Part shown: positions 11,019 to 19,552 of the stretch, one piece after another | How the letters are laid out: every line of letters starts with the position of its first letter | Position numbering within the stretch: position 1 is the stretch's first letter | From: Blastocladiella britannica | Taxonomy: Eukaryota > Blastocladiomycota > Blastocladiomycetes > Blastocladiales > Blastocladiaceae | Assembly: GCA_025349905.2 (NCBI GenBank) | Contig: MU624793.1 | Coordinates: 1 to 23,470 of the forward strand | DNA: 23,470 bases | Direction of reading: 5' to 3' | The notes under the pieces: model-generated | What the model saw: the letters and a program-made list of their open reading frames with translations, nothing else | Told to the model about the DNA's origin: nothing | Databases searched by the model: none | Position numbers and translations under genes: made by a program

Positions 11019-11060
11019 TCCATCCAGAAGACCCTCTCGTTCCAAAAAATAATCAATATA

Positions 11061-11066
11061 TTTATT
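11061..11066 (-). terminator. AATAAA poly(A) signal of the glutathione transferase gene
   Basis: On the minus strand the canonical hexamer AATAAA starts on the last base of the TGA stop codon (TGAATAAA). Cleavage 10-30 nt downstream would fall in the 47-bp gap before the end of the convergent FANCI gene. The match is visible; its use is inferred. Confidence 0.5.
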
Positions 11067-11864
11067 CAAATAGCCCACGAGCGGTACGCCGCAATCAGGT
11101 AATCCACGCTCGCGGTCGTGTCCTTGACCGAGGGCCGCTCGAGCAGAGCCGCGCGCCACTGGTTGAAGCGCGCAAACTCCTCGGTCTGCGGAACCGTGAA
11201 CCCGCGGTAGTGCTCGTTGAGGGGCATACGGGCCAAGAACGGCGCCGAGATCAGATCGGCAATCGAAAACTCGGCACCAAGCGCGTAGGGTCCCCCAGAC
11301 TTGGCCAGCGTCTCCTGAACAGCCCGAATTGCGTCCAGGAGCTTGGTGGCCGCCGCGGGCTGGTTCTCGGGGACCTTTTCCTTAAGCAGGCCAAAGAACG
11401 GGCCGGCAAACTCACCGGTCACGGCCTCAATGACGATTCCGGCGCGGTACCGCTTCAGCGCGTCGGTGGCGAGCAGTGCCGGGTGGTTGGCCGCGTGCAG
11501 CACAAACTGGGCCAACGGGATCGACTCGATCAGCACCTCCTTTTTGCCATCCTTGTGCGTAATCTCGAGCGCGGGCACCTTGCCGCTGGGGTTCACGTCC
11601 TTGTACCTACAATTTCAACCAATCAGACAGCTCCATTTCGAAAAAAAAAAAAAGTGCGCGAATGCGTCAAATCAAAAGGACGCACCAGGCAGGCTTGTTG
11701 GTAAGGTCAATGTGCACGAGCTCGACGTCGCCATTGTGCGACTTGCCCTCGGCAATGTTGGTGATCAACCCAGTCTCGTGCAGTGCAATGCTCACGCGCT
11801 GCGCGTACGGGCACTTGGGGGCCATGTAGAACTTGAAGGGCAGGTTGGCGACGGGGCGGCTCAT
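11066..11864 (-). CDS. Omega-like (cysteine-type) glutathione S-transferase
   Basis: Exons are 11686-11864 and 11066-11606. A 79-nt intron (GTGCGT...GTAG) splits a Trp codon, giving 239 residues, typical for this family. The N-terminal thioredoxin-fold domain has CPYA at residues 18-21 in the position of the catalytic Cys of omega/DHAR-like transferases (human GSTO1 CPFA), not the Ser/Tyr of classical classes. NPSGKVPAL supplies the cis-Pro of the glutathione site, and IESIPLAQFV resembles the E-S segment that grips the gamma-glutamyl group. The C-terminal helical domain carries the conserved FSIADLISAPFL. Expected chemistry is thiol transfer, dehydroascorbate reduction or deglutathionylation in the cytosol, rather than conjugation. 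The class is inferred from the Cys motif; the substrate is unknown. Confidence 0.85.
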
Positions 11865-12138
11865 TGTGTGTCCTACTTTTTTTTCTTGTTTTTCAAGAGA
11901 ATCAAGGGGTGATGGAGCCTCTACCTTTAAATAGGCTGATGAACCTGCGTAAGCTCACTCCTCAAACGGTCCAACTCACTGAATAAAAATCTCCAAAAAC
12001 GTTTGATTTTAAAATGACCAAGCAGTCGAGGGAGGGCGCGAAGAAATAATCGAGGAAAACGGGAACCGGAAACAAAAAAAAAAACCAAAGAGTGCAAAGA
12101 AAAGGGAGAAAGGGACAGTTCCTCGCCCGCCTCCAAAC

Positions 12139-14409
12139 CTACTTCTTGTCCTTGAGCTTGCTAAAGATGCTGCGTTTTTGCGTGTTTGGGGACGCCGGTG
12201 CCGACTTTTTACCCGACGCCGCCGCGCCAGCGTCCAGATCCTTGCCCATCAACGACATGGTCAGCGGTTCGGACGCCTTCTTGGGTGTTGTGGCCGGATC
12301 CGTTGCGCCGGCGGATCCGACGCGCTTCGGTGGTGACGCTCCAGACGACGCAGGAGTGTAGGCGGTCGATGATGACGACGACGCCACTGACGACGACGAC
12401 GCATACGTAGATCCCGACGACGTCGGTACGGACACGGATGAGGGGCCTGCGGACGAGATACTTGCTGCTGCCGCCGCCGTGACAGAGGACGATGACGACG
12501 ACGCGGATGAAGCAGCAGCAGCAGCAGCAGCAGCAGCGGCCGCGGCCGCGCCTGCGCCGGCGGGCTGCGTCGGCATGCCAAGGCCGCGCGAGAGCGATGA
12601 ACGGGCGAGCGCGCTGCGGCCAATGGTTCCACCGGAACTGCCGCGCGAGAGCGACGAGTAGCGGCCCGACGAGCCGCCCGCCCCTTCAGCCTCAAACGGC
12701 GGCGGCAGCGCCTCGTTCTCCTTGTCGATCATGCGCGCCTCCTGGAAGCCCGAGATGGCGTCCTTGATACCCTCGGCGCCCAGCGCCAACGTGCCCGCCG
12801 GCAACTCCTCGGTGCCCATCAGGCCCTTGAGCTCGTTGAGCGCTTCCGACTCTTGACGCAGCAGCTTGAACATGTTGGACATGCGGCCAACCGCCAGAAT
12901 CTTGTTCTTGATGGCCGTCTTGCGCTCCTCGTCCAGCTTGTCGTGCGGGCCGTCCAGCTCCTCCTTGGTGCACACGTTGAGCACCGCCACCAGCATGTCG
13001 GTGATCTTTTCTCCCACAAACGGTAGCGACCACGTGAACACGTCCATGAAGTTGGGCAGCCAGTACGGATGCGGCGTGCAGTTGAACTGGCGGATGTTCA
13101 TGACGTTGTTCTCGTACTTGAGCACCGCGGCCTTGTTGTTGTACACATCCAGGTAGTTGGGGGCCGAGAAAATGGTGATCACAGACGGGAAGCCAGTCGT
13201 TTTGGTCTTCTTGTACATGCGGTACCCGGAGTCCTGGGCCTCGTGCGCGCGAATGATGGACAGCAGGTTGTTCTTTTCGAGGAACGCGCATGCGGCGGTG
13301 TAGCTGTAAAAGTACGAGCAACCGCGGACGTGGTTGTGGACAAAGCCCTCGTTGGTCTTTTCCTGCCCAAAGTCCTCCAGCGGATCGGCCCACAGCAGGT
13401 CGCCTTCATAATTTTGGGAGATACGTCAGTTGGTACTGTGAAAAAAAAGGGATGGTAAGATAAGAAAAAAAAACGGACACATGATGCCGTGCGTTGGCGG
13501 CTCGCGGAAACGGTTAATGCTGCGCAAATCGTCCAGGGTCTGCAGTTCGGGTGAAATGCCGCCATGAATGCACAAGAACTGCTTGTTCATGATGGCCGAC
13601 AGCGGCAGGCAGCAGAACGACTCGAGGCACGCCTCGTACACGCGCTCAGAGTACTTGTGCTTGCACTCGGTTTTGAACGTGAAATAGTCGGTCAAGTGGC
13701 GGCACTCGTGGTTGCCGCGCAGCAAAAACAGCGTCTTTGGGTACCACAGCTTGAGCGTCCACAGGTACAGGACGCACTCGATGGAGAAGTAGCCGCGATC
13801 CACATAGTCGCCGAGGAACAAGTACTTTGTGTGCGCCGGGTCGCCGCCGACCTCAAAGAGCTTCATCAGATCGTAATACTGGCCGTGAATGTCGCCACAT
13901 ACTGTTTTTTTTGGAAGAATATCGAATCAGATCTGCTCATTTTTTGACAATGAATTGAATTGACGACGCACCAGTAATGGGCGCATCCACCTCCAGGAGG
14001 TTTTCCTCGGCACGAAGCACCTCCGAGCCCTTGGTGAGAATGTACAGGGCCTGCTCCTCCGTGAGGCGCCCCTCGCGGAAAAAGTGGTTTTTGAGGAACT
14101 CAATGTCGGGCTTTGAGGGGTCCTTTTTCGAAAAGAACTGCTCATTGGTCGGCTTTGTCGTGACGGGCGGCGGCACGTCTGTTGTTTTTATGGGATTTTT
14201 TTTTTGGATGACAGGCAGTCGAGTGAGTATTTTTTGATATTGATATTTTTCACAGCCCCGGTTCATTTCCTGACGGGCGGACGGCCACAAAAAAAAAAAA
14301 AGAATTAAATGACAATACCCTTGACGATTCGCTCGCGGGTGTTGAATTTCTCGCCCGTCTCGGTAACATGGACCGTGTAGTCGATCCTGGGGATGATTGG
14401 CGCAGCCAT
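12139..14409 (-). CDS. Calcineurin A, Ca2+/calmodulin-dependent Ser/Thr phosphatase 2B catalytic subunit
   Basis: Exons: 14319-14409, 13972-14178, 13479-13901, 12139-13403, giving 661 residues. The phosphatase core has GDIHG (metal ligands D103, H105), GDYVDRG (D131) and RGNHE (N163, H164). The long block from [14 protein letters not shown] through [19 protein letters not shown] to [11 protein letters not shown] is very close to fungal calcineurins. The calcineurin B-binding helix ([19 protein letters not shown]), a calmodulin-binding segment around 407-425 and the autoinhibitory segment [18 protein letters not shown] near 458 follow in order, so the enzyme should be Ca2+-regulated. After about residue 475 a Ser/Ala/Pro/Thr-rich tail of about 185 residues, including polyalanine, makes it longer than the usual 500-560 residues. 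The last eight residues are basic (IFSKLKDKK region). The role (dephosphorylating Crz1/NFAT-like factors in stress and growth) comes from family knowledge. Confidence 0.96.
12511..12537. repeat. (AGC)9 trinucleotide repeat coding for polyalanine in calcineurin A
   Basis: Nine perfect AGC units on the plus strand, read as GCT (Ala) codons in the minus-strand gene. Together with adjoining GGC/CGC-rich triplets they encode about 14 consecutive Ala in the C-terminal tail. The perfect codon repetition suggests a length-variable microsatellite. Confidence 0.9.
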
Positions 14410-14792
14410 GGTCTTTTTTGCGTAATATAGGCTTTGCCGAAATATGGTGCCGCAGTTAATTACTCTGCTGCGCTCGAGGATGGCTGGGTATGCCGTTGGC
14501 CGTTTTACGTTTTCTTTTGTTTTGTTGCGGTTTCTTGAAAGAGGCTTCCAGGCTTTGCTGCTGTTTTTTGTTTGCTTTGTTTTTTCTGTCCTTGCAGTAT
14601 GAAGGATCTGAGCCGATCTGCACTATTACGGGCGGATCTTCAGCGTCGAGTGCAAGGTCGGGGCTCGGATCTCTATACTTGCAAAAAGTAAAAGGGAAAC
14701 TCTAAAAAAAAGTACGATTCCGCAAAGTGCGAGCAGAGTGGCGCAAAAATATTAATTCCTTTCCTACTAATGTGCGGGAACTCGCATATTTC
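14410..14792. other. 383-bp intergenic: calcineurin A promoter and imidazolonepropionase 3' region
   Basis: Both flanking genes are on the minus strand, so this gap carries the end of the imidazolonepropionase transcript (high-coordinate side) and the calcineurin A promoter and leader (low-coordinate side). It is T-rich on the plus strand at 14510-14590. No conserved open frame, RNA gene or recognisable regulatory motif was seen. Confidence 0.6.
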
Positions 14793-16245
14793 TTATACGG
14801 TAACACGCTCGCCATGAACATAGACTGCCTCAATCGGCGGATCAACCATCTCGTACACCAGGTGCCGCCAGTCCTCGTGGTTGATCACCACCACATCTCC
14901 CAACTTGCCCGGCTCGAGTGATCCACGCTCTTTTTCCTGGTGCAGCGACGCTATTTTATGTTTTTTTTTTACAAGTCAGCTCAAGCGCTACTCGAGGAAA
15001 TGAATGATCATACCAGCAGAGTTGATGGTCGCTGCAACCAGGGCCTCGTTCATTGTCATGCGCATCATCACACAGGCAAGGTTCATGACGTGCGGCATCG
15101 ACATGCAGTGCGCATTCTAAAAAAACGAGCAAAGTGAGCGCTCGCTCGCTCCATATTGCATGGAGGGCTAAACATACCGGGTTAAAGTCGCTGCCAAGAG
15201 CCACCGGCACGCCCCCATCCACAAGCTTGCGAGCAGGCGGCGGCTCAATGCGAAGCACGTAAGCGGTGGTCGGAAGCAGCGTCGCAAAGACCGAGTGCGC
15301 GGCCATGACGCCAATATCGGCGTCGCTAACCTCCTCCAAATGCGAGATGGCCCGCGCACCAAGCTGTGCGCCAACGGTACCAGCGTCCATGGCGTGCAGC
15401 TCGTCGCCATGGAAGTTGATGGCCCAGCCGTGCGCCTTTCCCTTGGCCAGGACCGCGACCGTCTCATCGCGCTCAAAGACGCCGCGCTCGTAAAACACGT
15501 CCACATTGTCGACATGCACGTCCCCTGCCGACTGCGCGGCCACGATCGCCGGAATCTGGTCGGTCAGGATCTCGCGCGTGTATTCGGCCAGCGACTTGTC
15601 CTTGGGGACCGAGTGGCCACCAAGGTACGTGATCGACAGCTTGACGGGGTGCGCGGTGCGGTTGTGCTGGGTGAGGACCCGCAGCATCTTGAGCTCGGTG
15701 GGCGTGTCCAGGCCGTACCCCGACTTGGCCTCGGCGAAGGTGGTCCCGAAACGAGCCATGCGAGAAACGCGCGCCTGCAGATCGCGCAGCAGCGCCGACT
15801 CGGTTGCCTCGCGAACGTGGCGCACCGTAAAACCAATTCCGCCGCCGGCCTTGTGAATGTCCAGATACGTTGCTCCGGCCAGCTTGAGCGCAAACTCGTG
15901 CACGCGATCGCCGGCAAAGACCGGGTGCGTGTGGCCGTCGACAAGGCCGGGCACCAGCGACTTGCCATGGCAGTCGACGGTGGTGGCAATGGTCGCTGAT
16001 CCAAACCAAGGCTGCGCTGCGAGCTCCGAGTGCGGGCCGACAAAGGCGATGCGGCCGGCGGCGTCCACAAGCAGCGAAGCGTCAGGCCCATACGTGGCTA
16101 GCGCGTTCATGGCCGCACCAACCTTGTGGGACTCGCCGTGCGCGCAAACGGTAACGATCTGGGCGGCGTGCGCAAGTAGGGTGCGAAAGTGCGAGGCTGG
16201 CGCCGGCGCGGGCGACACGCAGAGGAAGGCAGGCACGTCCGTCAT
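14793..16245 (-). CDS. Imidazolonepropionase (histidine degradation; HutI/AMDHD1 family)
   Basis: It hydrolyses 4-imidazolone-5-propionate to N-formimino-L-glutamate, the third step of histidine breakdown, using a metal ion in an amidohydrolase barrel. Exons: 15178-16245, 15014-15116, 14793-14950; total 442 residues (human AMDHD1 426). Metal and substrate motifs are in order: PGLVDGHTHPVFAGDR with H105 and H107, AGGGIGFTV, GTTFAEAKSGYGLD, INFHGDELHAMD near 277, HSVFATLLPTTAYVL and SDFNP at 352-356, which meets the 15117-15177 intron. Exon 2 holds NAHCMSMPHVMNLACVMM, the family helix. The short last exon ends HGERVTV. No other histidine-utilisation genes lie nearby, so there is no gene cluster. 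Its start is 124 bp from the divergent PIG-A start. ATG 16245 fits the family; upstream open sequence is promoter. Confidence 0.94.
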
Positions 16246-16369
16246 TGTTATTTTTTTTTCTGTTGTTGTTCGTTGAAAGAGGAGGGCGGTGGGGGAGGAC
16301 GAGCGGTCCGCTCTTTCGCCGTTTTTCCATAATTTTTCTTGTCCACTCGGCCTTGTCCATAAAAAAAAT
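16246..16369. promoter_or_regulatory. Shared 124-bp imidazolonepropionase/PIG-A divergent promoter region
   Basis: The two start codons point away from each other and this gap is all that separates them. It has an A/T-rich element next to each ATG and a G/C-rich centre that contains a perfect inverted repeat. Use as one bidirectional promoter is inference. Confidence 0.6.
16301..16313. promoter_or_regulatory. Perfect inverted repeat GAGCGG-T-CCGCTC, possible binuclear zinc-cluster factor site
   Basis: A 6-bp perfect inverted repeat around one base, in the centre of the divergent promoter. The CGG-N1-CCG core matches the inverted CGG-triplet architecture bound by fungal Zn2Cys6 dimers. Binding is inferred only. 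Confidence 0.35.
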
Positions 16370-17927
16370 ATGCGACTCCGCATCCTGTGCGTGATCCCGA
16401 TCCTTGGACGCCGTGGTACACAATAATAACACAAATTATAAAGTTTCGCCTGCGACTTTTTCTTCCCCAACATTGGTGGGATCGAATCGCATTTGTACTG
16501 TCTCGCCCAGGAGCTAATTGCACGAGGCCACAAAGTCGTGATCCTAACGCACTCGTACACGGACACAAAATCCAACAATAAAAACAAAAGCGACGCAGTC
16601 CGTGCTCGCACCGGCGTCCGATGGCTCACCAATGGACTTAAAGTCTACTACATTCCACAAGTCACCTTCTCGTCGCAAGCCACGATCCCGGCCCTTTTTG
16701 GAAGCGTTGCACTGTTTCGTGACATTGTGGTGCGCGAGCAAATCGACATTGTGCATGGTCACCAGGCGTTCTCGGCTCTGTGCCTCGAGTCCATCATCCA
16801 CGCACGCACCATGGGTCTCTCCACCTGCTTCACCGACCATTCGCTGTTTGGATTCAAGGACGTGGGCGCGATTGCCATCAACAAGGTCCTCAAATTCGCA
16901 CTGAGCGACATTGACCATGTCATTTGCGTCTCACACACGTCGCGCGAAAACACGGTGTTGCGCGCTTCGCTCGTACCGCATACGGTCTCAGTGATTCCGA
17001 ACGCCGTGATTGCGGACGCATTTCGCCCCGATCCTGACAAGGTTGATCGCAACTGGAGTGCGTATTCCAACTTGATTTGTGCTCGTGGCATGACCTGACC
17101 ATTGCAACAACAATAGTTACCATCGTCAGCGTTACAAGGCTCGTGTACAACAAGGGCGCCGATCTGCTTGCTCAAGTGATTCCGCTCATTTGCGCAAAGC
17201 ACCCAGACGTGCGGTTCCTTATTGGTACGTCCCCTTTTTTTTCGATAGTTGTGTGTGTGCACACTGACAGTAAACCTAATTTAAAGCTGGCGACGGCGTA
17301 AAACGCGTTGATCTGGAGCTTGTCCGCGAGCGAAATGTCCTCCAGGACCGGGTAACACTGCTTGGAGCCGTCCCCCATGGAGCGCCTGTCCGAGCGGTGC
17401 TCAACCAAGGGCAGATCTTTCTCAACACGTCGCTCACGGAGGCCTTCGGGACCGCCATGGTGGAGGCAGCGGCAGCCGGGCTGCACGTCGTCTCTACCTG
17501 TGTGGGCGGCGTACCCGAGCTGCTGCCGCCGGACCTGCTGACGTTTTCCGCGCGCACCGCCGCGCCCGATCTGGTGGCGGCACTGGACGCGGCGATTGCG
17601 CGGGTACGTGCGGGCGACTGGGATCCGTGGGAAACGCATGCGCGCGTGCGTGGGATGTACTCGTGGACCGATGTGGCCGAGCGCACCGAGACCGTGTATA
17701 TGGGGATGGTAGGTAAGCCCAAGCCCGAGTGGTTGCACCGGCTGGCATTGTACCGCACCGGTGGCACCGTCGCTGGCTGGCTGTTTGTTATGGTGGCAGC
17801 GATCGACGTGATGGTCTTTGCGATGCTCGACTGGTGGAGGCCACGGCGCGAAATTGAGCTGGCCCCGGAATTCGACGTGGCCCGGTGGCGGCGCGAGCGC
17901 GAGCGCGGGGCCACTGTGAATGAATGA
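16370..17927 (+). CDS. PIGA: PIG-A, GPI N-acetylglucosaminyltransferase catalytic subunit
   Basis: It transfers GlcNAc from UDP-GlcNAc to phosphatidylinositol on the cytosolic ER face, the first step of GPI-anchor synthesis, within a multi-subunit complex. Exons: 16370-16386, 16444-17057, 17117-17224, 17287-17927, giving 459 residues (human 484). Motifs match human PIG-A closely: DFFFPNIGGIESH, ELIARGHKVVILTHSY, FTDHSLFGFKDVGAI, ICVSHTSRENTVLRASL, SVIPNAV, ITIVSVTRLVYNKGADLL and IFLNTSLTEAFGTAMVEAA. The last carries the GT4 E-x7-E pair (E298, E306). A C-terminal membrane segment (about 405-428) is in the expected place. An Asn/Lys-rich insertion (about 45-60) follows THSY. The 17-nt first exon is inferred from a GTGCGT donor and correct phase; it is the weakest part of the model. 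Confidence 0.94.
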
Positions 17928-17969
17928 CACTTCTCTCTGTCTCTTTGACGCGTTTAAATTTCGTCAAGG

Positions 17970-19465
17970 ATGGATTCGGACAGGTCCTGCGAGGAAGAGT
18001 ACGACGGTCTGGCCCACGCCCTCCCACATTTTTTCTTTTATACCTACTGCTCGCTACCGCGGCCGCGCGCGCATCCTGCCAAATTTCGCAGCAAATATAT
18101 TCAAAATTGACAACAAAACTCAGTATCCAGCTCTTTGAATCGGCACTGGCCCTCCTGCAGCACCAGCATGCAAAGGTAAAACGCGACCGCGAGACGCTCT
18201 TGGCCCTGCGCGAACGCGTCTATAGTGATACGCGTGGGCTGATCACCGATCTCGCAAATGGGGTATGGTTAATTGTGATTCTCGCGTGTGCATGGCCGCG
18301 GGCGGCTCTCAGAAAGCACGAGCACAAGAGCAATCCACTGGTCCTCTAACGCTATTTTTTTTTACTCGTGCACATAGTCGCTGGACATTCCCGCGCCGCG
18401 GCAAATACCGTTTACGCCAACGCTGGAGTGGGTCCTTGCCAATCCGCGGTACCCTACGCTCGCGCCGAGCAGTGTTGCTCTTCCGGCATTCAGGGTTCGT
18501 TGTATAGGTGCTTTTGACGTGCAACTTGCTGGATGAAATGACTTTTTTTGTTGGCAGGATTACCCACTACGGCCGCCAGTGAATGGTCCTGATCCACATA
18601 CCCCGTCGGCGGTAGCTGCAGCAAGCGCGCGGATCAGGTCCCGCACCGCGAGTCCAGTAAAACCGCTGGCAAATGGAGGATCGCCACAACGACAACCACC
18701 ACCACCACTGCCTCCACCGCCACCACCCTTACCGCCTGGTTCATGGCTCAGCAGCAGCTATTCTCCCATGCGATCGCGGTCTCAAACACCCGTACAGCAC
18801 CACGCGGCACCGTATTCCCCATCTGCCCCTCCTCTTCCTCCTCCTCTTCCGGCACCAGTAATCGGCGGTCCCATGCCCCCATTAGGAGGACTAGGAGACG
18901 AGTCCCAGACGGCAGAGCAGCTTCGACGAGCGCGCCGAGCAGCTGCCGAACGCATCCGTCGGTCTCGCGCGCGTGACGCGGCGGCGCTGGCCAACAACAA
19001 CCTCCCGTCGGGCCGATTGACCGGCGCGCAGTACTTGACGGCACCCGCGGTCTCGATGGGCCGAGTTCCGGACGACGAGATGAACCGGAATGGCGCTCGA
19101 CATGAGCCGGAACCGGCGGCGGCAGCGGCGACAGAACTGAAACGGGGCCGAGGACGACCAAAAAAGTTAAAGTCGCGGCGGAAACTCGACGACGAGGAGA
19201 TGGAGGGAGCGGCCGACCACCAGAAGCAGAGGCCTCGGCCCAAGGTCGCGCGACAGCGCATGTGCAATGGGTGCGCGGACGACTTGGAGTCGGTTTTTTA
19301 CTCGTGCAATGAGTGCAGTGTCCGGCTCTGCGAGCCGTGTTACGATGAGCGGCAGTACTTTACTCGAGGTACCACACTTTTTTTATCATCTGCCAAGATC
19401 GGGTCTCACCTTATATTTTTGTAGCTGGACATGAGGCGGACCATACATTTACGAGGCGATCATGA
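17970..19465 (+). CDS. ZZ-type zinc finger protein with AT-hook (unnamed)
   Basis: Exons: 17970-17998, 18124-18262, 18378-18494, 18558-19368, 19425-19465; phases agree, giving 378 residues. The N-terminus (about 10-55) is helical and probably coiled-coil (LFESALALLQHQHAKVKRD). Next are a conserved-looking Pro/aromatic segment (PFTPTLEWVLANPRYPTL), a long disordered region with polyproline (about 141-155) and an Arg/Ala-rich helix. An AT-hook-like KRGRGRPKK lies near 290. The C-terminus is a ZZ zinc finger: Cys 331, 334, 345, 348, 353, 356 and His 368, 372. Exon 5 supplies the two histidines, which supports the splice. ZZ domains bind histone tails or other peptides and AT-hooks bind A/T-rich DNA, so a chromatin or transcription role is inferred. 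I do not recognise a named orthologue. Confidence 0.82.
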
Positions 19466-19552
19466 CACCTGGGACCGGCCAGTTGTCCAAATCTAAAACC
19501 TTTACATAAACAAAAAAAAAGACACTTGTACACTTGACTCTGTGCATTGATT

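Noticed and set aside
12092..12700. Plus-strand frames with polyalanine or poly-Gln opposite the calcineurin tail
   Set aside because: They arise from reading the (AGC)n repeat in other frames; the minus frame is continuous with the phosphatase.
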